Part shown: piece by piece, positions 30,790-41,895 of the stretch
Position numbering within the stretch: position 1 is the first letter of the stretch
How the letters are laid out: each line of letters opens with the position of its first letter
DNA from: Ophiura sarsii
Lineage: Eukaryota; Echinodermata; Ophiuroidea; Amphilepidida; Ophiuridae
Reading direction: 5' to 3'
DNA length: 64,000 nt
Assembly (NCBI GenBank): GCA_035610835.1
Contig: CM069449.1
Span: 64,008,292 to 64,072,291, forward strand
The notes under the pieces: generated by a model
Told to the model about the DNA's origin: nothing
Database searches by the model: none
Seen by the model: the letters and a program-made list of their open reading frames with translations, nothing else
Program-made: the position numbers and the translations under genes

Positions 30790-31260
30790 ATACTTACCTG
30801 GCGCAGGGGTAGCTTTGATCACTAAGGAAGCTCCAGCCGCCACATCGTTCGCATGTAGTATCTGTCTGATTAACAAGCTCGGACATGAGACGCTCGGCCT
30901 TTTACCGAAGTCTACATGTAGAAGGGTGCTAAGCATACAGCCGACCATTGCACTGCCGGTCGGTGATGATGCGCTCCTGCCATGTCAAGCAGAGCTTCAT
31001 GGGTTTTTCAGGACGCTTAGTCAGTATGTAAGGCATCATCGTTGGGCGTTGGGCTCATTTTTATAGTCCCCGCGTGCTATGCAGACCAGGGAGGGTCAGT
31101 TTGGATTGCTGTCCAGCCATTTCTGCCAGGTTTTGTAATACGGGGCATAAGGGGAGGCCGGTGGTGTTTCTCCTGTCCTTGAAGGGTTTTTACTTGACCT
31201 GGGCTTGCCTTGGTCATTGGTTTCCCTTCTTGGCCGAACAAAAAAAAGAAAAGAAAAAAA
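30790..31260 (+). mobile_element. SINE-like insertion with U1 snRNA-derived head, A-rich tail and 13-bp TSD
   Basis: It starts exactly at U1 nucleotide 1: ATACTTACCTGGC, the 5'-splice-site-pairing end. GATCAC and AAGG fall at positions 28-33 and 35-38, the same numbering as the stem-loop I loop of human U1 that binds U1-70K; the flanking AGCTT/AAGCT can pair. Farther in are TGTAGTATCTGT (30866-30877, identical to the U2 branch-site-recognition region) and a perfect 6-bp stem CCGACC/GGTCGG closing an ATTGCACTGCC loop, the U1A/U2B'' binding type. A ~270-bp GC-rich body follows, then an A-rich tail (31238-31260). GCTTGGATCTTAT directly precedes the head (30777-30789) and directly follows the tail (31261-31273), a perfect target-site duplication as left by LINE-driven retroposition. 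Confidence 0.75.
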
Positions 31261-31723
31261 GCTTGGATCTTATGCCTTGTCCAGTCCCTTGTTGGTCCTG
31301 GCCACGGGGTTGGGCGCCAATATTGAAAGCCAATATCGTGCCAATGAAACATCAATATTGTAATGTTGTATGGGTTAAAGTTTAGCAAAAAAAGTAAAAG
31401 TTTAACCAACATTTTTTAACCAACTACTGTTGGTTAAAACATATTAACCAACAAATGATATAAATTGTAACCAACCACAGGTTAAAGTTTAACCAACCAC
31501 TGTTGGTCAAAACATATTAACCAACAAATGATTAAAATTTGTAACCAACCACAGGTCAAAGTTTAACCAACAGCTGTTGGTTACAGTTTTAACCAACCAA
31601 TTGTGTGGTTCACCTGGTAACCTCCCGTTGGTTAAAATTTTAACCAACATGGTTAAAGATTTTAACCTTTGTTCTGAGAGTGTAGGCCTACCTAAATTTT
31701 GAACCTTATTAAAGTTCTTTATA

Positions 31724-31747
31724 GAACCTTAAGAGCTCTTAAGGTTC
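31724..31747. repeat. 24-bp perfect palindrome
   Basis: GAACCTTAAGAG followed at once by CTCTTAAGGTTC. Related GGTTCT/AGAACC words surround it (31695-31780). Probably the centre of a small inverted-repeat element. Confidence 0.8.
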
Positions 31748-32212
31748 TACATACAGGACAGAAAAAGGTTCTAAGTGGAACCCGTTTTCTTAGAGTGCAC
31801 CTAATTAGTAGTAATCAAGTACAGTCACTTTCAAGTGTTTTTATAGAACTCTAAGGTCTTTACCATCATTAACTTATAAAAAAGGACCTCACCGTTTTCC
31901 TAATGCTGCAGAGAGCTGCTGGCAATAAATGTTAATCAAGTTTGCATAGAAACAGCCATAGCCCTATTTATGTGTCAAATTCGAAGGTAAATGCTACGAG
32001 AATCTAATAATTAATTTTAAGTGGCCTTAGCTTAATTTGGTCTAAAAGAATAGGTATTTCAGACAGACCATTTTAAAAGCTATTTTCTAGTTACTTTTAA
32101 AGTCAAGCCACTGGGCAAATTAGGGCATACTGCACTGTCATGGGTAACACTGTATCATGTCATATTTCATCTGGGGGCATGGCCTCTGACTGGGGGTTTA
32201 AATTATAAACGT

Positions 32213-32778
32213 GATGTACATAAAAGTATACATTTTTTGTAATGAAATGAATCAGAGAATCTATTTTTGGTATCAAATTTTACTAAAATTAGTGATTTTC
32301 ACATTTTTGCCCAAAAATCACCTTTTTGGCGCCAAAATTTTTCAGACAACCTAACAATATCAGTTTTTGATTACAAATTCCAAAATTTCACCAAAATCAT
32401 CTAAAGTCAATTATCTAGGAGCGAATTTTTTTTTTTGACTTAAAATTTGTTTGTTTTGAAAATATTGACCAAAAAGTGCCAAAAAATGTTTTTTATCTCA
32501 AAAATCTCATTTTTGGCACTTTTTGGTCAATATTTTCAAAACAAACAAATTTTAAGCCAAAAAAAAAAATTCGCTCCTAGATAATTGACTTTAGATGATT
32601 TTGGTGAAATTTTGGAATTTTAATCAAAAACTGATATTGTTAGGTTGTCTGAAAATTGTTGGTGTCAAAAAGGTGATTTTTGGGCAAAAATGTAAAAATC
32701 ACTAATTTTAGTAAAATTTGATACCAAAAATGGATTCTCTGACTCATTTCATTACAAAAAATGTATACTTTTATGTAC
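32213..32778. mobile_element. ~565-bp near-perfect palindrome
   Basis: Two arms of about 270 bp mirror each other base for base with few changes, with a spacer of only about 25 bp at 32487-32511. Examples: ATTATCTAGGAGCGAATTTT at about 32410 against AATTCGCTCCTAGATAATTG at about 32569; GAATCAGAGAATC at about 32250 against GATTCTCTGACTC at about 32733. No coding content. A solo arm-end occurs at 1017-1130, so it is a dispersed family. Confidence 0.9.
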
Positions 32779-32859
32779 AACACATTTATAATTTAAAAGT
32801 GACAGTGCTTGATAAATTTGGCCCAAACAGGGTTGACACCAACCTTAAATAATGAAATA

Positions 32860-34200
32860 TTTAAATTAATACGCGCGAAGCGCGCAAAAATTAGCATTTC
32901 TATCACTTGGTCCAGCATGATGTTTTTAACGTCCCCCACAAAATATTAAGAATATTTGTTATGGTTTGAGGGCCATTATATGTATAAGTGTAGATCTCGA
33001 ACAGGGGAGTCTGAGGGGTGATGTGCCCCGCCCCCCTCTCTCTCTCTTACTAGCTTCTTCCTCTCTTTCTTTTCTTTCTTTTTTTCTTCCTTCCCCCCTT
33101 TTTGGTAGAGGCGTCGTGCCCCCCTGTATCCGCGCCTGATGGGGCCGGGGGTGGGGGCATAGTCTGATGGGCCCCCTGGATACGCCGCTGCAAAGGTGTA
33201 TTGTTCTGATCATTTTTTGGGCTATGATTTTTTTTTCACATCAAGTTATTTTTTCTCATTATGTCTGTAAAATCTTTGGGGCCAGAAATGTTCCATTTAG
33301 AAATTATAGGCTAAAATGTGATGAATTACTGCCGAAGGTGGTTAGCCACCCGCCAGTTTGTGTATTAGGCCTATAGGCCTACTCAATGGGCAAATTTCTT
33401 GTGACCTTGTGCTTCTAAGATAAGAACCATTGAAGTTATGAAACTCAAACTTTGGAATGCGACAATTTTAAGGATGACCTCAAATAAAAATAATAATAGT
33501 AAACATCAAGTTGAAATCGGGGCAGCAATCAGAACATACCTTTGCAAAGGCGTATCCAGGACGGTTTTGATGGGGGGGGGGGGGGGGGGGCAAAAAAAAA
33601 CTTAAAGCTATCTTGTTGATCTTAAATATTGAAACGTTGTACCTAATACGCGCGAAGCCCGCAAAAATTGTGATGTTAACACTATAAAGGTACAGTATGA
33701 CATTTTAACGTCCCCAACATAATATTTAGAGCAGGCCTATTTGGTGTGGTTAGAGGGCCATTATAATATTAAAACCTCTAGAAAACATGCGCGCGGAGCT
33801 TTTGAACTAAAATGCTCATGAAAAACTGTCCTGAAGCCATCTTGCAACTTGTTAAGCTTAAATAATGAAATATTGAAACTAATACGCGCAAAAAGCGCGT
33901 AAAAAATTGCATTTCTAACACTTATTTAAGTGGTCCAGTAGGCCTATGATAATAACGACCCCACATATTTCGAATTGAAACTAATACGGGCGCAAAGCGC
34001 GTAAAAATTGCATTTCTAACACTAATGGTCCAGTATGATAATATTTAATAACGCCCCCCACATAATTAGAATTTTTGGTGTGGCTTGAGGGTCATTATAA
34101 TGTTAAAACCTGTATTCGCGCGGAGCGCACAAAATTTTTGAGTTTTTGAACTAAAATTAGCCATGAGAAAACTGTCCTGAAGCCCGATCCGCATTTTATT
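32860..34200. repeat. CGCG-hairpin repeat, block 2
   Basis: Same family as 1730-2520. Copies of ACGCGCGAAGCGCGC-type hairpins followed by AAAAATTGCATTTCTAACAC then TGGTCCAG(C/T)ATGA lie near 32871, 33648, 33881, 33984 and 34115. The block is interrupted by the elements at 33010-33550. No frame is preserved. Confidence 0.75.
33189..33549. mobile_element. TIR element nested in the CGCG block; relative of 45409-45761
   Basis: GCAAAGGTGTATTGTTCTGA at the left is inverted at TCAGAACATACCTTTGC at the right. The right two thirds align with 45590-45761 (TAAGAACCATT.., CTCAAACTTTGGAA.., TTTAAGGATGACCT, CATCAAGTTGAAA.TCGG). Outside it, CTGGATACGCC/GGCGTATCCAGG forms a further inverted pair, so it sits within, or extends as, a larger element. 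Confidence 0.75.
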
Positions 34201-34919
34201 TACATGCGGGTTTCCAACATGGTTTAAAACATTGACACCCATGTTAAGTTTTGCTGGGGATTGTTTTAGTAGAAACAACAATAATGGCAATTTTTAATGT
34301 TCATCTTGAAGTGACTTCTGAAGTAAATTAATTAAAATTAAAAAAATTCAACAACTCTGTGTGACATTAGATAAAAACTCGTTAAAATAAAACACACTAC
34401 CGTATACCGGTACACAATTTATGCCCCAAAAAAATCAACATTTACTGCTGAGACTAGACTCAGATTATATAATGATTAAAACATTTCACGGTAAAACTTT
34501 TACGATGAATCGGAGGCGTGGGGCGTATACAAAATGATATTTCATAAAAATTGTCCTCGGTCCCTGTTTTGATTTCTAAATGGTGGTATACGGGTTGTTT
34601 TTAGCAATCAATTAGTGGAATGGAAAAAACTACTGTCTCTCAATGTTTTATTTTATTAATCGTGGCACAAATAACGCGGGAAACAAAGCGTTGGGCCATC
34701 ACATGACCTTTCCTTGACATGGTTTACCAATGACATCATCGAAAATCCGGGCATTTTAGCCATTTGATTGACAGTTTCCATGGAAAAGAGGCGTGGTTAT
34801 GACTAACATTAAAGATGCCGCCTGATGATTGACAGTTTCCATGGTACTCAGCTGTGAGAGGTCGCGTCATTCACCTGCCGCTGAGAGGAAATTTCGAATA
34901 AAGAACAACGCACTGGCAA

Positions 34920-35281
34920 TCCGCCATTTTTGTTTCGCGCTGATCTATAAATCTGCGATTGAATAAAGTAAATCGAGATCATGATCGTGACCTCTGTCGA
35001 CTAGAATTATCAACCGGATTTTAAGTGGACCACTTCTATGAATCTCTCTAGGTGGATTATATAGTTCTTCAACCACGGCAAAAGGCAGTTTTCAGTAAGG
35101 ATCACCGCGATCACCGTTTATTTTGACTCAAGTTTATTTTCATTTTCGCGCGCCAGTTTACGAATGGATCGCAAGTGAATGACCCCTGGACTCTAGGGTT
35201 TGACTTGCCAAGGGGACATCTGACCCTTGAACAAGTCCACCGACCGCCGAAATTGAAGCCTTAACATCACCCAAACCAGGT
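34920..35281 (+). other. Possible noncoding first exon or promoter
   Basis: A CpG-containing stretch with CCGCCATTTTTG at about 34920 (YY1-like), then GC-richer sequence ending CCCAAACCAG|GTAATG. No long frame starts here. It could be a 5' UTR exon of a plus-strand gene, but no coding exon was found to its right. Confidence 0.2.
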
Positions 35282-35289
35282 AATGTTGT

Positions 35290-37535
35290 AAATTAAGCAT
35301 AAAAATCAGTAGAAATGTACGTTTAAAATTTGCTATTTTATTGAGGGCGCTCACTTGCACGTCAATGTTGTTGTTCATTCAACATTGTTGTGACATTGCC
35401 AAATTTGAATCCAAAATCACTTCCTTGTTTACAAACATGGAATGTGATTTCAATTTTCATTAATTCTATAACATTCTCAAGATCTCTATCGAACTGGGAA
35501 CAACGACATTTCTTCCAACTCATCTAAAAATACTCCCTATTTTCCAAAGAAATCATGAAGTGAGTCATGTCGTATCATCATTCCTAGCCTGAATCATCGC
35601 CTAAACAATCATGAGAAGTTCGTGGCAAATGACACCGTTGTAAATCTTAATTGAATTCCCAACATACTGTTAGAGTTATTCAGATTCTTCCCTGAATATC
35701 TATATAACTAACTGTTCACTAATTTTGTTGAAAATATACGATATGATTGAGCAGGAATAATTTTCCCGAGTAGTGTTTTGCAAGAGTACAGCTGATTGCG
35801 ACGCCGGGTTTCCTCCGGCATATCAAGCATCGTTTCCCGCCTATATCTTCGCGTTGTGGTTTTTCCGACAGGGCTATATCCCATCGTAATTTAACAACAT
35901 CGACGCCTTAATATATTGGAAACCTACTCAAACTTGAAAACCGTTAATTTTAGACAATTTTAGGACCAAGCTTGATGTGTAAAAATATGATTCTTGTTGT
36001 CAATCAGCTGATTTCAATCACCCTCGTGGTTGTGTTTTGGTTCGTCAGCTGATCGGAGCATGGCGATCTCACGCTCATTTGCATAATTATTTCGCCATCA
36101 GCGAGATCAGTCGCACCATAAATATCGTTGATTTGTCACTTGAAATGTTGATCTTACGAGTGAAATTAATTTTTTGGTTTGAAACAATTCGTTCGTGATC
36201 AGTTTTCGTGGTTTGACACCCATTTTTAATGTATTTTTAGGGGTTTAATCTTAGTTCCACTTGAGGTGTCTCAATCTCTGTCTGTCTGGTCCCGGCTTTT
36301 TCAAAATGGCCGCCTTTTCAGCAGTTGACTTTCAATGATTTACTCTAAACTTTGATCAGAAACATAATTTGATATCGCTGGGATAATAAATTATTATAGT
36401 TTGAAAGCTTGTGATGTTGAATGAGATCTTAGGGCTTTCTAAAGCTAAACGTTAACTATACATTTAATGTGCAAAGACACGACAATTTGGTTCGAAAACT
36501 CGGAAAAGTATATTGACATTATTTATGCTTGCGTCTAGGTAGACGTTGATTTAGACATGTGGCTATTCTTCCATTGTATCATACTCCCGGCCTGGTATGG
36601 TTGGTATAAATACGGAAGTGATAGCAGTAGCACTTAGCAAAATCAGCTGTCAAATCAGCTGTTTTCCATAAAATAATGAATTTATTTATAGACTTTATTT
36701 ATGCCACTTTAGGTGAATAAAAAACAAAATTGTTGTTCTTGTACTTAGTCTTATAAGTTATACTAATAAGTTATACTAGCCCTGTAATAAGTAAGCACTG
36801 TTGGAGGGAGTATTTGCAAACGTCCTTTTGCAGTGTTCCAGAAATATTTCACTAAAATAACACGCTTCGGTGACAGTTTTTCTTCTCGTATACGAGGAGG
36901 TAACGTTTTCTCTGGGTACTACATGTATGTAAAAATGTACCTAGTCGAGGCCTAGGCATGGCAGGCCTACATTGTACCCACCTCTTAATCAGAAATAAAA
37001 GGTTAGGCCTAAATCAGTGGTCAGTGTGGGTGGGGGGGGGGGGGGAATCGCCCCTTCAATACTTGAGTAGTGTCGGTTAAGATTGGAACTGTTGGTTCAT
37101 TTGACAAGGGGAATTATGACGGTCAAAAGTACACAAATAGCAATTTTCATGCATGCGTAGGAACGATGCACTATTTTTGATGCCATGGACATGTAAATAA
37201 CGGTGCTGGGGATGATGTTACCATGATTTTGTTAAAAAGTTATACTTATGTAGTATGTTCTTCATTTTAATAGATAGACTGGGCTGGTCTAGTGACTCAT
37301 TAAATATGGTTGGATACAGTTAGTAATATAGCGTAATAGTTTCCTTCCGGTTTCCTTCCGATTCCCGTATGTGCATGTGATGCACACTTTCTTATTGCCT
37401 GCCCGCTATAATAGTCTCGGTTCTCTGACATATACATGTATCAAAGGCCAGAACTTCAACCAAGATGGGTCGGGTATCAACGTATCGGAAATATAAATTG
37501 TATTGTATGCAATACTAACTATTCATATCTCTAAT
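35290..37535. other. No recognisable gene
   Basis: AT-rich, unique-looking sequence. An ATTTGCAT octamer occurs at about 36078. A short poly-G run is at 37030-37046. No conserved frame. Confidence 0.5.
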
Positions 37536-37540
37536 ATAAT

Positions 37541-37682
37541 CAAAACAAATAATTGTCGATTATTTCAAACCATTCCTAAATCCCTCGCATACTATTACTA
37601 GTGCATCGCAGGACCACGTTCAACCTTAGGGTGAACGCGAGTGCTGGGATTGTGACGCTCGGATCAACAATTATTTGTTTTG
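37541..37682. mobile_element. MITE with CAAAACAAATAATTGTCGAT ends, copy 1 (142 bp)
   Basis: The left TIR CAAAACAAATAATTGTCGAT is inverted at ATCAACAATTATTTGTTTTG. The interior is unrelated to copy 2 except for CGC/GCG words, so these two share mainly ends. Confidence 0.7.
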
Positions 37683-38773
37683 TTTATAAATAAGTTGTAG
37701 AGTGTAGATTTATGTCTTGACCACTACCCAAATCCAGAACTTGTACATTTACCAATAAGGCTAAATAAAAATATTCATGTTTGGTGTCCCCGCCCGCTTC
37801 CTTTATAGGGGCCGCCGCCTCCTTTTCTTTTTTTTCTTTCTTTTTTAATAAAAAAAAGAAAAAAATGGTTCTTTACGTCTCAGAACTCAGGACAAGACAT
37901 CATATTGGGTGTCATTTTCTGTTTCATCTTGCCCATGAGAAGCCAATGTAATTTCTTGAGTCCAAGTGGCTGTCATTTTGAAAAAAAAGCAGGCAACCAT
38001 CTTCAAAAATAGCCCTGCCAGCTATCTTGACAAAATGTGTCAGGCGGCCATTTTGGAAAGAAAAAAAGGGCCTCCTCTCTTTTTTCCCCAAAAAGGCAGG
38101 ACGCTAAACATGTTTTATATTTTATTATGTCTTCGTTGGTTTCCATGGTAAAACCGTATGTATAAACCTTGAAAAATCAGTTATTAAAAAAAAGTGAAAG
38201 TAATTTTAGCAATGTTTTTAAGTGCTTTCAAAATAGTGGGTAGGGGTAACCACTGTCAATGGGGTAACTAAACTGGGACATGTTAGATGTGACTGTGATG
38301 TTGTGATGACTGATCTGATCAGGTTTTCCTTCCTGCATTGGTCACTAAAACAGCCTTAACTCTTAAATAGCTTTATCCACACTGTTGAAGTATGCCATCA
38401 GACCAATTACAATGTCTATTTGTCATTCTTAAACAGCTAAGAAAGTTTAAGCAATCTCATTGGTTCTCAGAGAAATCGGCGACATCTAGATGAGACAATA
38501 GAACACGGGGAGGTGGGGCTTACGTTTTAACAGTGCGCCCGACCTTCACAATGCGTGGTTTGCTCCATAACGCGCACTTCTGCAGTGCGTCTTAAGAGCT
38601 TTTCCTGCGTTTATGCCGGCGCCGCGACACTTACGCATGGTTTACTCATCGCATGCGATTGGATGGAATGTTTGTGGGTTATTCGATCCTAGCAGGGGTA
38701 AAAGTTGTCAAATGTGGACAATAAAATGTACTTATTTCTTTGATAAATGTCTTAAGTATGATTGTTTAAGAAT

Positions 38774-38959
38774 GAGAATAAAGGTATTGTTTTTAGACCG
38801 TACCCGTGTTATATTGTCTGATATAAATGCGTTCGATAGTATTATTTTTTGCGTAGAACAACTCCGCCTGCGGCGTCGTTGTTCTACTTAAAATAATACT
38901 ATCGTCCGCATGTCAGACACTATAACACGGTACGGTCTAAAAACAATACCTTTATTCTC
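38774..38959. mobile_element. Foldback MITE (186 bp, arms ~80 bp)
   Basis: GAGAATAAAGGTATTGTTTT then TAGACCGTAC..GTGTTATA at the left is inverted to the end at 38959. The middle also pairs (GATAGTATTATTTT with AAAATAATACTATC; GTAGAACAAC with GTTGTTCTAC), leaving a CGCCTGCGGCG loop. It is almost one continuous hairpin. Confidence 0.85.
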
Positions 38960-38964
38960 TAAAC

Positions 38965-40670
38965 TAAATAGTATCATGTCGAGGGTTTAGTGCAACAAAG
39001 GGCTATCTGCTATCTGCATTTCAGTCATTTTGAGAAAAAGTGAATTAAAAATTTGTACCCATCATTGTCACATTGGTTTTGACAAGTTAAAAAGAAATAT
39101 TATTCAAGCCTATTTGATTAGGTGAATTTACTATTTTCTCATAATTAGGTACCTGATCTTGTGCAGATCATTTTGATACAAAAAAATGCAGATAGCCCTT
39201 TGTTGCACTTAACCAGGCTTTCTCAAGTAATTTCTTTAAAGTGCCATATATTATATTCCTAAATCAAGAACCATGATGTTCCACTATCCACGTGAGCGAA
39301 GCAGGCGTAGCGAGGAAACGGGTGCTGGGGGTCGAGGGGTTGAATTGAACCCCCTTGAAGTTCTTTGATTTTAGGCATATGAATTTGTTTAGGACGGCTT
39401 TCCTTGGGTATAATTCTGTGTTAAATAATAATTTAATAATGTGTAAAAAATCACAGATAGTCAAAAGTTTTGACTATCTGTGAAAAAATGTACAACTTTT
39501 AACATGAAATGTTGTGTTTGATATGAAATTTTCAAACAATTAGCATAATTATTGAACAATGTTATGATTATATTGCAATAAAGTGAAAATTGCTGTCAAT
39601 CATGATATAACAATTTTCATTTTGGGCAGGTTTCCATTAGTTGTTTTCTGTAATTTGGTTCTGTAATTAAGTTCTGTGTAGGCATGCATACATACATGTA
39701 TATGTTTTATTTTTTTATTTTTTAAAAAATTATTTATTTTTATTTATTTATTTTTTGTGCTCATTTTCATTCATGCGCCACTTGAGATGTGCCGATGCGT
39801 CACAAGTGGCGCACGTGCCACCAGTTGGGAAATCTCGGTTTTAGTAAACTCACTCCCCTCTCAGTTTTTGCCTAACAAAATAGGAATCACATTTTTTTCT
39901 TCTTCCGGGGCCTAGATATTTAGCGATTTGTTTAAAGATATGGGTAAATTAATTTTTGTATAGATTAGGCCTAGTATAGATGGATCAATTGTAGAAAATT
40001 TGTTTTTTCGGTGGGTGGGGATGGAAATTAACATTTTGTCCAGACTTGGACATGGCTTTTAACCAATGGCGGTGAACTAATGTTTTCAGTTGTTTTAAAA
40101 TAAGATCTTGTCATAGGGGAATGCTGTACCCCTGTAGGTAAATAATTTGTTTCTGCTACTGTCACTTGGCGGGTGGATTCCGTTTCCCAAAGACACATTA
40201 TCTAACTGTTCTAGACTATCCATTAGGCGTCAGACTGTAATAGATGCTTCAGTGATTGTTTCCTTTATTCATTCACTCAATATTGGCATTAATGAATCAT
40301 TGAGGGAGAGCTTGGGAAAATTGATTAAATTACCCCCCCCCCCCCCCCAAAAAAAAGGTTTAAAAATTAAAAATTAAAAAAAAACAGATGGTTGGTCGGT
40401 CTGTATAGAGATGATTGGTTTACATATAGGCTAAAATGAAGCCTGTTAATATGTTCATGTATGTAGGGCCTACATTGTTGATTGTTGTCTCAAATTTTTG
40501 GGCAGGCCAATAGTCAAATATCCATTTTGACCTCTGAATAGGGTACAGTGTTCATGTATTTTAAATTCTTGGGTACATCAATGAGTACATGTACTTGGCA
40601 TTCCAGATCATAGAGGAAATGGTTGAATGGAATTAGCAAAAAAACAATAGTTTGACAACATTCAATACAT
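38965..40670. other. No recognisable gene
   Basis: AT-rich with several short repeats: the phrase 'gatagccctttgttgcac' and its relative at 38997 and 39192 bracket about 200 bp. A poly-C run is at 40333-40348. No conserved frame. Confidence 0.4.
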
Positions 40671-40679
40671 ACAAACATA

Positions 40680-41130
40680 ATCTTTATTTATTCACGATAC
40701 ACAGGTCAGTTTTCCACCGAGGCCGTGATAACAATATGTTACATAACACACCTAAAATAACATTAACATATTACTTGAATCAAATCTAATACACCATATA
40801 ATAAAACAACATTTAAAATTTGAATATGGATAATTACAAATGACTCATTCGTTTAAGACGGTTGATAAATATACTAAGATTTGGGGACACTTGAATATTT
40901 TGGTCAAGTTTGTTCCATTCAATGGCACCTCTATAAGAAAAGCTGTGCATCAAGGTGTGAGTCTGGTAAATCATTGGCTCTAGGCATATGGATTTATAAA
41001 TGCTTAGCGCCAGGCACAATACAGAGCTACAACACGTCAAGTTCGTCAATACAGAGATGTGAACATGACAACCAGTCTTCAAAACTGATAGAGGTACAAT
41101 GTCAGAGCGAGGACCTTATTCTATGCAATA
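40680..41130 (-). pseudogene. LINE 3' end (reverse-transcriptase C-terminus and tail)
   Basis: The minus-strand frame ends with HSFSYRGAIEWNKLDQNIQV then SPNLSIFINRLKRMSHL and a stop: the 'SFSYRGA.LWN.LP' block is the usual end of the CR1/Jockey-type reverse transcriptase protein. The tail toward 40680 has AATAAATAAAG. Upstream frames are broken. A 5'-truncated, inactive copy. Confidence 0.7.
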
Positions 41131-41254
41131 ATCTCTAGTCTATAGACTATATGATCGATATCCTGCGGTAATTGTGGTTCCACTTCTAGAGGGCCAACTA
41201 CAGTGAATGTTCCATGGATTTATTTTAATTTATCTATAGATTTAGCTTGTATAA

Positions 41255-41440
41255 TAAAAACAAATGATCATCGATCATAGCGTACATTCACGCTCGCATT
41301 AATCCAAATATTAAATGCAGTGTTATGACGCACTTCCAACAGCGGAACTAACCCTGCGCGACTGCTGCGGTAACGCACAGGCCGTCAAGTCACATGGGAT
41401 GCTGAGGAATACGCTATGATCGACAATTATTTGTTTTGAT
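41255..41440. mobile_element. MITE, copy 2 of the 37541 family (~185 bp)
   Basis: AAAAACAAATGATCATCGAT then CATAG at the left is inverted as CTATGATCGACAATTATTTG then TTTTGAT at the right. Ends match those of 37541-37682. Confidence 0.75.
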
Positions 41441-41689
41441 TGATTATAGTATTTGACATCACTTGTACACTTTCACCAGCTAATCATTCGGCGTGTTTCC
41501 ACAGAACTGAACTTTCCGGTATTTGCCGTGTAAGAAATTGCAATTCCAGTAAGTTCTCCTGTGGAAATATACAATAATCGGATTATTGATAAACCGATCA
41601 TCACCAATAAACAGTTTATTATAACCATCTTCAGAGGTGGTTATTTCCGCTCAAGATAGGCACCACTGCCGGAATAATAACGCGAATCA

Positions 41690-41895
41690 ATGCGCGCCCC
41701 CTTAGTGCGCCCTACCTTTCTCGCGCGCATACATTGTGCGCCTCACGGCCCGTGCAGTAATACCCTCGGTTCTACACAGCCTTGTTATGGCAGCAGAGAT
41801 GCGGCCATTCGACGCCCCCCTTAGTGCGCCCTACCTTTCTCACGCGCATACATTGTGTGCCTCACAGCCTGCGCAGTAGTACGCTCGGTTCAAAC
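41690..41895. repeat. GC-rich tandem duplication (two copies, ~118-bp period)
   Basis: CCCCCTTAGTGCGCCCTACC then TTTCTCGCGCGCATACATTG and GCCTCACGGCC.GTGCAGTA occurs at about 41696 and again at 41816 with few changes. CpG-rich against an AT-rich background. Confidence 0.85.

Larger units (their letters stand above)
28375..31685. mobile_element. Outer element of nest: TIR CTACACTCTCAGAACA with GGTTAAA subterminal arrays
   Basis: The left end CTACACTCTCAGAACA at 28375 is inverted at TGTTCTGAGAGTGTAG ending 31685. Next to the left end, 28390-28560, are repeated TTGGTTAAA words; next to the right end, 31380-31670, are many TTTAACCAAC words in the opposite sense. TIR plus opposed subterminal arrays is the layout of a transposon whose transposase binds subterminal repeats. 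No transposase is encoded; the interior is filled with other elements. Confidence 0.75.

Noticed and set aside
30706..30948. Minus-strand frame ending at a perfect GCCAG|GTAAGTAT donor, as if a host exon
   Set aside because: The donor is the complement of U1 nucleotides 1-13 and is explained by the U1-derived head; the stem-loop I motif at the right spacing, the A tail and the TSD favour a retroposon.
31074..31412. Frames on both strands of about 100-110 codons in the GC-rich stretch
   Set aside because: They lie in the body of the SINE-like insertion and cross its A-rich tail and the GGTTAAA array; no domain is visible.
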